From NCBI GenBank assembly GCA_963855995.1, contig OY979731.1, positions 1,203,001 through 1,267,000 of the forward strand: a stretch of DNA of 64,000 nucleotides, read 5' to 3'. Position 1 is the first letter of the stretch; each line of letters starts with the position of its first letter. The notes beneath the pieces are model-generated. The model was given only the letters and a program-made list of their open reading frames with translations. It was not told the origin of the DNA and searched no databases. Position numbers and translations under genes: made by a program. The DNA is from Muricea muricata. Its lineage: Eukaryota; Cnidaria; Anthozoa; Malacalcyonacea; Plexauridae. Positions 23,801 through 31,700 of the stretch are shown here, one piece after another.

Positions 23801-25931
23801 TTGTTTATTGTAATGTCTGGTTTATATAGAAAGAATTATCCGAGTCGCCACAAATTTCAAAATCAAAAGATAAAATGGACAGAAGGTAAAATTCCTTTGT
23901 ACATTCTAAATGGTAGTTCATATTGAATACGAAATACGGAATAATTTATGTGTAGTGTTGTGGCAAACACTCTTGTCTTCCAAGCTGGGAGGCCTGGGTT
24001 TAATCCTTCGTCAGAGCTCTACTCGAGCTCTTAAAATAGTCAAGGAGAAAGGGCTCCCTTCAGATTCAAGTCAGTAAATAGTAGGTCTTTCTCGTCTTCC
24101 CGTTTAAAGACGTTAAACCCTAGGCACCTCGGATCCCCCATCATTTGGGCAATGTTTTTAAGGGTTTAACATACAATGTGAATATATCCGAACCGTTTTG
24201 TTTCTGAAACGTTTTCAGGAAAGCATCGCCAGAACGCCCAAGTGAGCTTGAAATGACAGCAATCTCGCAAATTGACACACTAGATAGTTCAACAGCTGAA
24301 ACTGTGGAAAGACTGGCGGTATCGCTGCCTGCAAGAACAAGCAAGGTTTGTGTCTACCTTTAGAGTTTGTGTAAGAGTTTTTCTCATATATTTATTCTAA
24401 CATTATAATTTCTTATTTAGAGCTTATTGGACGCTGACATGTCCCCAATCTCCCCCCTGACGATTTGTGTTGACGAGCCGGGAAACAATACGACTGATGC
24501 AGACGATCCGGGGGGAGGGGATGACCTTACAGATGGTGGAGGACAACTTTTAACTGCAAAGGATCCTGATGCCATACTACACCAAGCTTCAACGTAAGTT
24601 TTGCATTCTTTGATAGTTAATGAGAGTTGAGAAGCGAGTTTGTATAAGAGTTTTCTTAACTCTCATGTCCTGATGAAACGAGAACAAGAGTTGCATGAGA
24701 GTTGATTAGAGTTGAGAAGCGAGAGTTTGTATGAGAGTTTTCTCAACTCTCATGTCCTAGTCAAACGAGAACAAGAGTTACATGAGAGTTGATGAGAGTT
24801 GACAAGCGAGAGTTTGTATGAGAGTTTTCTTAACTCTCGTGCCCTGGTCAAACGAGAACAAGCGCTCGACTTGATTACGTCTCCCCCTGCGTCTAACGGT
24901 TTCTCTATTTCAGGGACGAACTACGGGAACAACAAGCGTCAGCTTTAAGAAGGAAGAAAAAATTGAGGAAAAAACTCAAATCTTTTGAAGACAACTTTAC
25001 GAAAAAGACTGGCAGGTACTGTATGTCTCGAGAATATTAGAAGTACTTTCGCTGGGGAGAGGGGTGGGTGCTTGTGCTTGGGGAGTTGGTAGAATACAAG
25101 TACTTTCTGGGGAGTTTGTTGATGCAGATAATTTTGGGTGGGTGGGTGGATATGTGTTTAGGTAGCTGCAGGAGTACAATGGAAGCCAAGAGCTAAATAT
25201 ATTTTATAAATATGGATATATTTTTTACTTCTCAGAAAAGTTCAAAAAGAAGACAGAGGTTCTCACGAGGGCGATTATGAAGAATACAAGGTAAGCTTTA
25301 TTTTTTGGCACCAGATTTAGTTTGATTTCTATGTAGTTGAACTCACTGGTTGAAGTCAATGATTACATGTTTATAATGTTTTCATAGCAGACACCCTCTC
25401 TTTCCCCTATTGGTCTGGCTACGCTCAGACAATATTAATATGTTAATTTACCTAAAACGGACTTAACTTTGAACCAATCAATAAAAATCTGGCAGCTTGT
25501 ATCAAATCTGTCAGCGAGTTGTGTTCGCACTGCTTGTTCCAAGTTGTCAACAAGTTCGGTTTTAAGGAGCTTGACGGGAATAACAGACTTGTTACAAACT
25601 TATCCTAACAACTCTGACACAGTTCTGCTGTAACAAGATTGTCACAAAGTTGACAACACAAGGCTGTAACAATATTGTTATATCATGGCTGTATCAGTCT
25701 TGTTGCAACAACCTTCTAACACGTCTGACAGTCCCATCAAGCTTGTTACAAGTTGTTAACAGCTTGTTCCAAACTTGTTTAAACAACTTAAAACAAGCAG
25801 TGCGACCTCAGACGTGTGTGTTTTTACGCGTGTACATTTTATTTTTCTTTTTTGTTTCACAGACCATCAAAGCTCGTCTAAGACTGTTGGATGCGCTCAT
25901 TACAAAACAACAGGGAAACAATACGATATGA
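2826..25931 (+). CDS. FAM13-like: FAM13-like RhoGAP-domain protein (42 coding exons, 1144 aa)
   Basis: Probable Rho-family GTPase-activating protein of the FAM13A/B type, acting in the cytoplasm. Coding exons: 2826-2876, 4000-4096, 4606-4731, 5128-5205, 5585-5649, 6211-6274, 7312-7351, 8029-8114, 8510-8658, 9109-9164, 9325-9403, 9746-9915, 10902-10973, 11513-11560, 12027-12099, 13302-13335, 13757-13888, 14134-14291, 14584-14652, 14925-14984, 15519-15577, 16301-16358, 16815-16904, 17096-17155, 17510-17590, 17891-17948, 18284-18320, 19194-19250, 19638-19703, 20103-20188, 20756-20890, 20985-21008, 21960-22013, 22242-22354, 22934-23017, 23177-23260, 23830-23885, 24219-24345, 24421-24593, 24914-25015, 25236-25290, 25863-25931. 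All junction phases agree and the total is 3435 nt. RhoGAP spans about residues 58-252 and shows EGIFRVNG (arginine finger about R100), LRELPEPLIP and NKMTPNSLAIVF. The middle is Pro/Ser-rich (PPSPPPRPNLSP). The C-terminus (about 787-1144) has charged helices typical of FAM13, such as KPLYDRYRTIKRRI and KKLKSFEDNFTKKTGR. The start is the first ATG in frame with exon 2; a 5'-UTR exon may exist. The intron after 8658 uses a GC donor. Family identity is from recognition, not a search. Confidence 0.88.
4177..4546 (+). repeat. 75-bp intronic minisatellite (about 4.5 copies)
   Basis: Units of 75 bp contain CATCCAGTCATGATCCAGTG and TTCCATTGTCTTTTCATTG. Because 75 is a multiple of three, the array stays open as a repetitive 25-residue ORF, but it lies wholly between two FAM13-like exons and shows no coding evidence of its own. 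It ends 60 bp before the acceptor of exon 4606-4731. The last copies are more diverged. Confidence 0.85.
4795..5075 (+). repeat. 114-bp tandem repeat family, array 1
   Basis: About two and a half units of roughly 114 bp, recognised by GGAAACCTAAACTAAACTAA, then ACTGGATAGCTCTATCAG, CTGTTCTTCCTAGAGGTCC and TCTTATTGATCCAGTGTTAC. It lies in the FAM13-like intron between exons 4606-4731 and 5128-5205. The same unit recurs at many other loci in this window. Confidence 0.85.
6727..6878. repeat. Imperfect palindrome (about 75-bp arms)
   Basis: The left arm contains GAGTTTTATGCCTCG and the right arm CGAGGCATAGAACTC. The outer parts also pair (GTGGATTTCGTTGAG with CTCAGTAAAATCCAC, and CATAGCTCAG with CTGAGCTAACAG). 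The centre is near 6797. It lies inside a FAM13-like intron and could form a long hairpin; a decayed foldback element is the likely origin. Confidence 0.6.
6908..7167. mobile_element. MITE-like inverted-repeat element
   Basis: The left end is GATACTCCCTTAATTTAAAC and the right end, reversed, is GATTTACTCTCTTAATTCAA. Inside are several copies of the self-complementary motif TCAATC/GATTGA. The element is about 260 bp, non-coding, and lies just upstream of the 40-nt microexon at 7312. Confidence 0.55.
8184..8471 (-). mobile_element. tRNA-related SINE, family 1, copy 1
   Basis: About 285 bp. Read on the minus strand it begins near CTCTGAGATCGTGGGTTTGA, and GGTTTGATCC resembles an RNA polymerase III B box. 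It continues through GAGTTAGTCAACGCTCTG, GGGTTTTCTCCGGGTACTCT and TGTTGACAGGCTGGGTTGAG, ending near CTGGATCAGGTTGAGCTGCG. It lies in the FAM13-like intron before exon 8510-8658. Calling it a SINE rests on the B-box-like head and the copy number within this window. Confidence 0.6.
8704..9060 (+). repeat. 87-bp intronic tandem repeat family, array 1
   Basis: About four units of roughly 87 bp built from CTCATACAAACTCTCGCTTG, TCAACTCTCATGCAACTC, TTGTTCTCGTTTGACCAGG and ACATGAGAGTTGAGAAAAC. The core AACTCTCA is itself repeated in both orientations, so single strands could fold. The array starts 45 bp after the GC donor of exon 8510-8658 and ends 48 bp before the next acceptor. Confidence 0.88.
9945..10380 (+). 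mobile_element. tRNA-related SINE, family 1, copy 2, split by a nested element
   Basis: Plus-orientation copy. It begins near AAGCGCCTTTTACCTCTGAG with GGGTTTGATCCTCAC as the B-box-like part and runs to CAGACATGAGTCAC. It is then interrupted by a separate inverted-repeat element (10168-10338) and resumes at ATAAGGCTGGATCAGG. The uninterrupted copy at 19762-20034 shows the same two halves joined. Confidence 0.6.
10168..10338. mobile_element. MITE nested in a SINE
   Basis: Terminal inverted repeats of about 35 bp: the left end reads GCCCGTTTTCCACTTGGCGA and the right end, reversed, GGCCTATTTTCCACTTTGCG. Both continue to TTTGTTCGCG. The element is about 170 bp and non-coding. Because it interrupts a SINE that is intact elsewhere in the window, it inserted after that SINE copy. 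Confidence 0.7.
10483..10586 (+). repeat. 16-bp tandem repeat carrying six CACGTG E-boxes
   Basis: The unit CTCATCACGTGCCTAT, with C/T variation at the first base, is repeated about six and a half times. Each full unit contains the palindrome CACGTG, at 10496, 10512, 10528, 10544, 10560 and 10576. CACGTG is the core site for bHLH and bHLH-zip factors such as USF, MYC and MITF/TFE. The array lies in the FAM13-like intron between exons 9746-9915 and 10902-10973. Any regulatory role is inference. Confidence 0.85.
11330..11503 (+). repeat. 87-bp intronic tandem repeat family, array 2
   Basis: About two units with the same modules as at 8704 (ACAAACTCTCGCTTCTCA, CATGCAACTCTTGTTC, ACATGAGAGTGAAGAAAACT). 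The array runs almost into the acceptor of exon 11513-11560, leaving about 10-20 bp, so the repeat supplies most of that intron's polypyrimidine and branch-point neighbourhood. Confidence 0.8.
11713..11983 (-). mobile_element. tRNA-related SINE, family 1, copy 3
   Basis: Minus-orientation copy in the intron before exon 12027-12099. It contains GATCCAGTCGAAGGCTTTCT, AACATTCCCTGTGAGAGGA and CCCACGATCTCAGAG, and its head end keeps AAGGCGCTTGCTCTGAC. It matches the copies at 8184 and 19762 along its length with scattered substitutions. Confidence 0.6.
13030..13215 (+). repeat. CAACTTGTTGC-rich interspersed repeat
   Basis: A stretch of short imperfect palindromes built on CAACTTG, TGTTGC and GCAACAAG with the marker CAAGCCTGTTGACAACTTGC. 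It lies in the intron before exon 13302-13335. Related stretches occur at about 15705-15785, 19330-19600, 22085-22205, 23300-23465 and 25500-25805. The family looks like non-coding decayed DNA-transposon or satellite material. Confidence 0.5.
13906..14117 (+). repeat. 114-bp tandem repeat family, array 2
   Basis: Nearly two units with the hallmarks CTGTTCTTCCTAGAGGTCCA, GGAGGAAACCTAAACTAAAC and TTTATTTGTACTGGATAG. It fills most of the intron between FAM13-like exons 13757-13888 and 14134-14291, stopping 16 bp before the acceptor. Confidence 0.85.
14333..14560 (+). repeat. 87-bp intronic tandem repeat family, array 3
   Basis: About two and a half units with CTCGTTTGACCAGGACATGA and ACTCTCATACAAACTCTCGC. 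It takes up most of the 292-bp intron between exons 14134-14291 and 14584-14652. Confidence 0.85.
15840..16300. other. Intron segment without recognisable features
   Basis: The rest of the FAM13-like intron between exons 15519-15577 and 16301-16358. A short motif at about 15820-15850 (AAGTTTCAGTCATCATCAGG) recalls retroelement tails seen in invertebrates, but no reverse-transcriptase ORF is near. I see nothing else here. Confidence 0.4.
16399..16530 (-). mobile_element. tRNA-Ala-like SINE (family 2), copy 1
   Basis: On the minus strand, 16519-16444 is a 76-nt tRNA-like sequence. CTGACCG pairs with TGGTCAG as a 7-bp acceptor stem. There is an A-box region TAGCTCATTTGGCAGAACAT, an anticodon stem TTGGG/TCCAA around the loop CTAGCAT (anticodon AGC, alanine), and a T arm with GTAGGTTCGATTCCCAC. 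A non-tRNA tail follows, GCTTGCCCGGTGTGGATATA to CTCAGAGTAACA, also present in the copy at 45165. I therefore call a SINE rather than a working tRNA gene. Confidence 0.75.
16630..16712 (+). mobile_element. tRNA-Ala-like SINE (family 2), 5'-deleted inverted copy
   Basis: The plus strand carries AGCATTGAGCTAGCATTCCA, AAGGTTCGATTCCCACCGTG and GTCAGACAAATTTTTCAG, that is, the anticodon arm, T arm and tail start of the family. The upstream flank ATCGAACCGACCC mirrors the flank of the minus-strand copy at 16520-16530, so the two copies form an inverted pair about 110 bp apart. Confidence 0.6.
17165..17455 (+). repeat. 87-bp intronic tandem repeat family, array 4
   Basis: About three and a half closely matching units (CTCGTTTGACCAGGACACGA, AACTCTCATACAAACTCTCG). 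The array starts 10 bp after the donor of exon 17096-17155 and fills most of the intron up to exon 17510-17590. Confidence 0.88.
18425..18614. mobile_element. Inverted-repeat element enclosing a tRNA-like B box
   Basis: Terminal inverted repeats of about 38 bp: AAGGGTAGATATGTGTTAAT / CTCGAGTGGAAATCATAC on the left, with their complement at 18577-18614 (CATTTCCACTCGAGATTAAC). Between the arms lie CCTGGGTTCGATTTCTGCC, which matches the B-box pattern GGTTCRANNC, and CATTCCACCATGCATACC. A non-autonomous element of mixed appearance in the intron before exon 19194-19250. Confidence 0.6.
18697..19128. mobile_element. Foldback element with arms of about 200 bp
   Basis: The two halves are near reverse complements. 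Left TTTGTATACTTTTGTATTA pairs with right TAATACAAAAGTATACAAA. Left AAGTGTAATCACATTTCG sits next to the centre at about 18925, and outer blocks ATTCCCCTTTAGACAAACG and TCTCAAAGGGGAAT also pair. No coding capacity. A fragment of the same family (GCGCCTAATACAAAAGTAT) is at about 26711-26730. Confidence 0.75.
19330..19600 (+). repeat. CAACTTGTTGC-rich interspersed repeat, longer copy
   Basis: Many short units such as AACAAGTTGTAACAAGTCTG and GCAACTTGATGAAATGAAC, ending AACTTGCAACAAGTCTGTGA. It sits directly before the acceptor of exon 19638-19703. The copies at 22085-22205 and 23300-23465 share the order of blocks: AAGCCTGATTTTAACAGA, then TTGCAACTTGATGA, then AACAACTTGCAACAAGTCTG. Confidence 0.55.
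19762..20034 (+). mobile_element. tRNA-related SINE, family 1, copy 4 (uninterrupted)
   Basis: Plus-orientation copy from AACCTCTGAGATCGTGGGCT through GTTAGTCAACGCTCTGTCGA, GGAGATTAGCTCCTGACTGA-like and ATCATGAGTCATAAGGTGG to CTGGATCAGGTTGAGCTGTG. It gives the unbroken order of the family and so shows that the copy at 9945 is split by an insertion. Confidence 0.6.
20230..20705 (+). repeat. 114-bp tandem repeat family, array 3
   Basis: About four units, with CTGTTCTTCCTAGAGGTCC and GGAGGAAACCTAAACTAAAC repeated and slowly diverging (CACTAAGGATTATCTC against CAGTAGGGATCACCTC). It lies in the FAM13-like intron between exons 20103-20188 and 20756-20890 and fills almost all of it. Confidence 0.88.
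23950..24035 (+). mobile_element. Possible tRNA-like SINE fragment
   Basis: TAGTGTTGTGGCAAACACTC resembles an A box and GGCCTGGGTTTAATCCTTCG matches a B box at about the spacing expected in a tRNA. CTTGTCTTCCAAGCTGGGAG in between could be an anticodon arm. It lies in the intron after exon 23830-23885. Only one copy is seen in the window, so the call is tentative. Confidence 0.35.
24615..24868 (-). repeat. 87-bp intronic tandem repeat family, array 5 (inverted)
   Basis: About three units in reverse orientation to the other four arrays (GAGTTTGTATGAGAGTTTTC, CTCATGTCCTAGTCAAACGA, ACAAGAGTTACATGAGAG). It starts about 20 bp after the donor of exon 24421-24593 and stops about 45 bp before the next acceptor. 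Confidence 0.87.
25500..25805 (+). repeat. CAACTTGTTGC-rich interspersed repeat, last FAM13-like intron
   Basis: Blocks such as CAAGTTGTCAACAAGTTCGG, TAACAAGATTGTCACAAAGT and CAAGTTGTTAACAGCTTG. It ends about 55 bp before the final coding exon of the FAM13-like gene. Confidence 0.5.
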
Positions 25932-26869
25932 TTCATCAAATCACCCTTATACAGTATACACACACACGCTTGTAAGCAAGACATTGTAAATACAAAGAAT
26001 CTACATGTGGCATTTGATAAGGGGGTTTTTCTCGAAGGACCTCTTTCGACCAAGAGTTGAGGCACAGTATAAGGAATGTGGAGAGTAGGGCCACCTAAGT
26101 GAATTTTGTGTCCGCGCATATCGCATTACGCATGTCATCATCCCAGCCTGTCAATTGCATTTTCTGGCCAGTAAGAACGTTCAAATCATACAAACAGGGC
26201 GAAAAGTTGCATTGCTGAGTGGCCTTATTGTCCATTCGCTTTACTCTGGCCAGCTCAAGGTTTAAAATTTAACCGTCCACATGTAGAAAAATTTTGGTTA
26301 GGATTTGAAATTCCCACAGCTGAGGTAAAAATTTTGAGCCACGTTTAAATTAAATTTTACTGTAGTGAATATAACAGTGACTTTAAACCAGCATGGCAAA
26401 GAAATCAAAATTGTGTTATGCACAGTTGTCAAAGTATTAATGTGTGGTTTTTCGAGTTGACCGTTATCTCTGAAACGCACAAACATATCAGGTGCCAGTT
26501 GTTTCAAAGCTAGGTTAGCGTTAACCCTAGGTTTAAGTATAACTCGTTGTTTTAGTTTCTGTATTTCTACATGTCCGTTTTTTTTCAAAACTTTAGGTAA
26601 AAAAACTGCTGGGAATTTGCTTCGACTCTGAAGTTGCGGCTTTTGAACAAATTTGACCGAAAATGCTGTAATTATGTTTCATGTTCGGCTCAAAAGTGGT
26701 TATTTTTCCGCGCCTAATACAAAAGTATGGATATGGACGATGAATAGAAATGCCAGTGACAGACACCCCCCCCCCCTTGCCGTCCACTAAGTACAAAGAG
26801 TGTAAAGTTTGCACTTCGTAGAAGCCGTCCTCGGCTGATTGTACAAAAAGTGGATGGTGGAAGGAAAAG

Positions 26870-27075
26870 TAGATTTTTTTCAACTGCCGCAGAAAGGCAC
26901 AAAAAGCAACGACAACAGGGATATTGAACTTGCAAGAGATAAAAAGTGACCTTACCTTGAACATGTTGGACTTAATTCGGGATTTTACGAGTTAGAGAAC
27001 ATGTTTAGAAAGTTTCAAAACATCACCAGCTATCTAGTGGATAGCGCTATTTACTTTTCGTACAACCGTTCTAAG
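26870..27075. mobile_element. GGATAG-type MITE copy (partial)
   Basis: TTCAACTGCCGCAGAAAGGC, GGGATATTGAACTTGCAAGA and TAGTGGATAGCGCTATTTAC, then TTTCGTACAACCG at the right end, match the fuller copy at 44574-44795 in reverse orientation. Another fragment (12810-12898) keeps only the terminal part. Confidence 0.55.
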
Positions 27076-27359
27076 ATGACAGTTCAACAGGCATTGGACT
27101 GCCGACTGGCTAAAATCTTGTGAGTTGTCGTGCCCCCTCTTGGATGAAACATAGGAAATGTTTGAGACAAGTTAAATTTGAACTTATAATTCAACACTTA
27201 AAAACATTTCCTGAACCCTTAGATTTTCTTATACTGTACATACGAATGTACATAGCTCAGTTGATCATTGCTAGAGAAAGCTGTTTCTATATTATAAAGG
27301 TTGCAGATTCAATATAGTTGAAAGGTTCTCTATCATAATTGTGTGACTGTTCAACTTCA

Positions 27360-28050
27360 GATAAAAACGACGGGTGTTCGTCACGTGAGCTTCGCGGCGC
27401 GTAGCGTTTCCACTTTCAAGGAAATTTCCTTATTTATGGAAATTTTCGCCTTAAACTGTCTTTTAAACTAATTTAAGGGCAGGGGGCTGTCAAATTGACT
27501 CACCAGATTGCCCCACACCCCCTTCAAGGCCAAAACTAAATAAATCATAACGTTAAATTAAATAAAACATGATATTAAGGAAATTTCGAAGAAAGGTAAA
27601 ATCGAAGAAATTTTGAAAAGCCATTGTGGAAACACTAGCGGCGCGAAATTTAAAGTTTCTTTGTAGAATTTCAACTTTGAAATGTTTGTTCGTCGATTTC
27701 AATGGTAAAATCTTTTAATTTTTGTAAAAATTCTCGCGTATTTCGTCAATATTGTTGTCCTTTTTCGACTTGGACAATTTTAATCGCCTGTGAATCACAG
27801 AAAACGCGAAAAAAGCGAACCAAACTTGGTCGAACAGATTGCACGGCGTTCCTCGTTGTCGAAGATATTGGGATTACATTCTTTGGTTTTCAAGCTTCAA
27901 CTCTATCATTCATGGCTTGTGAGTGTTTGGACCTCTGCTGACAAAAGAAAAGATGGTTTTACTTCGAAATTCAGGTATTGTAGCATAACAATATACTTGT
28001 GTTGTCGCGAAGATTGCATGCGAACTGTCCACACGAAAAGGCAATAATAA
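27360..28050 (+). repeat. Block A, copy 1 (duplicated non-coding segment)
   Basis: Shares collinear words with 37825-38280: GTATTTCGTCAATA, AATCACAGAAAACGCG against AATCGCAGAAAACGTG, and AAAAGCGAACCAAACTTGGT against AAAAGCGAGCCAGACTTAGT, with AAAAGATGGTTTTACTTCG near the end. Both copies are in the same orientation. The short ORFs inside are not conserved between the copies, so I read it as non-coding or decayed. Confidence 0.65.
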
Positions 28051-28289
28051 TTCTCAACAGTTCCGTGTGTCTCAAGAGCTTTGTGTCCCTGTCCAAAGGT
28101 TGATGACCTGGCTGAGACTATTAGCTGAGATTATTGACAACACGTTTTATACAGTCTATCCTGGTTGTGACCTCATCAAAATAGACTTAATTATAAAACT
28201 AGATGGCCGATTACTAGTGTTATTTGTCCTTCAATATTTTAGCAACTAGAAACGTTACCAACAAGATGCGATTTCAAATGTTGTCATCC

Positions 28290-28500
28290 ATAAGTTAATC
28301 CAGTCTTGAGATTTATTCAAACTTCATACGGTTTTAAAGATTTGATCAAAATCCAAAAAATAACAGCAGTTTAATACACAAAATTATTTCATAAGTACTT
28401 ACTTTGTTTCAACTGATCAATGCCATACATAATATGCCATATTGAATAATTTCAAAAAATTAAAAGCTCTAACATATATAATAATTTTATTTACAACAGT
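28290..28500. repeat. Block B, copy 1 (overlaps the NTase-TPR 3' UTR)
   Basis: Matches 36395-36605 in order and orientation: AAGATTTGATCAAAA, then AGCTCTAACATATATAATAA against ATCTCTAACATATTTAACAA, then TTTTATTTACAACAG against TTTTATTTACAATAGG. On the minus strand this block contains AATAAA at about 28487-28492, about 210 bp past the stop codon of the gene, so it probably includes that gene's polyadenylation signal. Confidence 0.6.
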
Positions 28501-28702
28501 TTTTCTGCATGAATTTAAAAGATAAACCGACAAACATTACGGCAAGTGAGTCTGTACTGACCCACGTAGTCAATTACACATCCAAGTAAACTAAACTGTC
28601 ATTAATGCAGTCAAGATGGCAAACAAATACAAAGAAAAAGAAGCATAGTTAAATATTTGCCACCTTACTATCATTCAATATTGCTGCTTCTCCATACTGA
28701 AA

Positions 28703-31700
28703 CTATTTTTTCAACACCTTAATCATGCCTAACTCTCCTGGCAGGACGGAATCATCTTCGCCGGGAGGCAGACTCTTGGCCATCTCTCTAGCTTCTTCGT
28801 AATACAACCTTGATTTCTGAAACCGCTCCTTCTCACCATGGTTCATACTGAATAACAGTAATACGAGTACCACTCTTCCACATTTATAATTGAACCTTTC
28901 TGCAATCTCTCTTGCTACGTCTAAGCATGCCAACATACCATCTCGTCCTTTATCATCTTTTACAAGGCCTCTATGCATGAAACTCTGTTGATATAAACTT
29001 TCAACAAAAGCAGGGCATGTATCTTTTGTTATCACAACTCCCTCCTGCGTCTCACAGGCCTTTTCTTTGTTGCTTTGTGCTTTGTAGTTCGATATATACA
29101 ACTGTCCCACAGTATTAACAATATTTCCATAGAGATCTTTATTACGTTTGTCAGATGCATTCATGTCGAGAGCTTCTAAATAAACCTGAAAAGCTAAAAG
29201 AAACTCACCACGTTTGTCATGAGTTGTTCCAATGTTATATAGCACAATAGCTCGAGTGAGGTAATCTTCTTCACTATGATCATCTAAAATTTTTTTTGCT
29301 TCTTGAAAACATCCTAGAGATGCATCTAAATTTCCAGCCTGATCTAGAGCCTTTCCAAGACTATTCAGTGCATTAGCGACATGTTGCTGTCCAGGATACA
29401 ATTTTCTTGCTTGTTCCAAAGCACTTCCAAAGCTCTCCACAGCACTATCTATTTGATTTCTTTCCAAGAAGAGTTCTCCTAACTCCGTTAAGGTATCTAT
29501 TTTAACTATACAAGTAAAAAAACAACAAGTTTAATTATTCTCTCGGCAATTTGTTCTTTGAGGTAAAAGGGATACAAATCACGTTTGGTCCAATTAAGAA
29601 TGTTGACTTCATAAAAATACAGACTTTTTTACATAACTCTCAGCACATGGATACAACACTTCGTTTAAAACAAAACTATTACGCCTTTCGCCATATACGA
29701 TTAGACGTATATGCATTATCATGTATATATATATATATGATACGCCTGGCATCACAGTAAGGGTAGAATATTTTGCATTTTAAAAAGGATTTTGCTGAGA
29801 CATTCTTGCTACTTTCTGCTCCACATTAAAGAAAAGCTATGTACAGGCATTCCATGAATTTCTGTATCATACTAATTTTCAAGTCTTAGACACATCCTAC
29901 AATGACGTAACTTTAGATCTCCCTATAAGGCAAGATATACTTAGTAAGATTCTTTAAGGGGCTGTTTACATGAGCCCGGTTCGCCGGCATGAGACGGCCA
30001 GGCTGAAGGGTTTGCAATGAGCGTTAACTTTGTCGCCAATAGTGACTTAGCAAATTACATACTATGCAGTTGCGTTGAATGAGGATTCAATGCTAGCCAG
30101 GCTGATGATGGACAACTTTCATCCTGGTTGACCCGGCGCTCCGCTGAGTCAAGTCATAGTGAAAGCCCACTTGAAGCCGGGCGCCTCGTTTGAAAGGGAC
30201 AGTCCGGTAACAGGGCTAATGTAAATAGCTATCTGGATACGGTTGTATAAAACTCTTAACTATGCATTTTGATCACCCGTTTTGTATTCAAGTAGCAGTT
30301 GACTATCAAGTGCGGAATTCTGATTGGTTTACAATCTTACCTGGATGCGCGGTGTTGCCATATAAAGTCGTCGCCAATTTCAAACTTCGCTCCAGCATCG
30401 ACGAAGCCTCGTGATAACGGCCACACTTTCTATAGACATAGGCAGCCTCTTTATAAATTTTAGGCAATTCAGAACTAAGATTATGCTCACCAAACAACTT
30501 ATGAACAAGGCGCAACACTCTTCTTATGTGCTTCAAAGCCCGATCAGTTTCATTGAGTTTACTACAAGTCACTGCCATGAGAATGTTTAGATTGACCGTA
30601 TGTATGTCATTGCAACGCGTCATTCGTTCCTGCATTTTTTCAACATTTTCAAAATATTCAATGGCCGATTGCATCTCGTCACGTTTATAGGAAAGGTGGC
30701 CACGCTCCAGCATCAACTGACTCCAAATCACTGTCTCAAAATCTTTGCCGTAGCTTTCCTCATGCAACTTTATTGCTTCCTCCAACTTAATTTTGGCTTT
30801 TTCAAGTTGGAAAATTTGCAGTAGGCAGAATACAAGATTACGATAAAAAGTAAGAGTGTGAAATGGATCCTGGGAACATTTCAACGCTTCTTCAAAGGTA
30901 AGAGTGTGAAATGGATCCTGGGAACATTTCAACGCTTCTTCAAAGCATTCAATGGCCTTTTTCCATTCTTTCTTTCTTAAGTGATCATCTCCTCGAGCAC
31001 CAGCACATTGGGCGTATTCTGGCGAATCCTCGGGTATAGATTCTCGGATTTTTGACGCTTTGGAGAAATTTTGTACTCGGCAATAGAATCTCTCCAATAT
31101 TAGGGGGCGAGAAACAGGTTGGTACTTGAGTATAGTGGCTTCTACTTTGCCCTGTTGATTGTACTTTAAAACAAACTTATGACAACGTTGGTGCAAGTCG
31201 GTGCTAGTAGTCAGAAGACGAACCAGAGTATCTTCGTCAAATTCGCGGAAAATAGGGTGTTCGGTGGATTGTTCAGCAGGGTCTGGACTTTGAGGGAGAG
31301 GAGAAAACAGTTCTTTCTGTCCATTGTTTGCAAAGTATGTTTTGAGTCTTATTTCGTTTGCAATCGATAAACATACTTTGAACTCGGTGCTGTCCGATTC
31401 AGTAATAATATTTTGATTCCTCAATTCGGAAATTACTTCCCACGGCGAGGGATATTTGATATTAAACACTAATCCTAGATCTGAAAGAAGTGATGAGATA
31501 AGACGGTAGAAGTGTTTCTTGGTGTCGAAAAGACCACCTATAGGTGAATCGAAGTAGGAACTGGCAGGATCATAGGTTATATTGTCCTGCATCATTTGTA
31601 GAATTCCTCGGGTAACGCCTGCAGACGAACTTGCAGACGACTTTTTATTCAATTTCTCAGCCACGCGCTTATTGTAGTCAACCAATAAAGCTTCTTCCCC

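Larger units (their letters stand above)
25932..28250. other. Convergent intergenic region between the FAM13-like and NTase-TPR genes
   Basis: It should contain the 3' UTR of the plus-strand FAM13-like gene. Recognisable content: a repeat at about 26110-26260 whose CGCGCATATCGCATTACGCA matches, inverted, sequence at about 10705-10730; a C tract at 26766; a fragment of the GGATAG inverted-repeat family at about 26870-27075; and block A (27360-28050), which has a diverged copy at 37825-38280. No coding region is supported. Confidence 0.5.

Noticed and set aside
27702-28047. Overlapping 79- and 85-codon ORFs as a small gene
   Set aside because: The frames are not kept in the second copy of the block at 37825-38280, so coding is unlikely.
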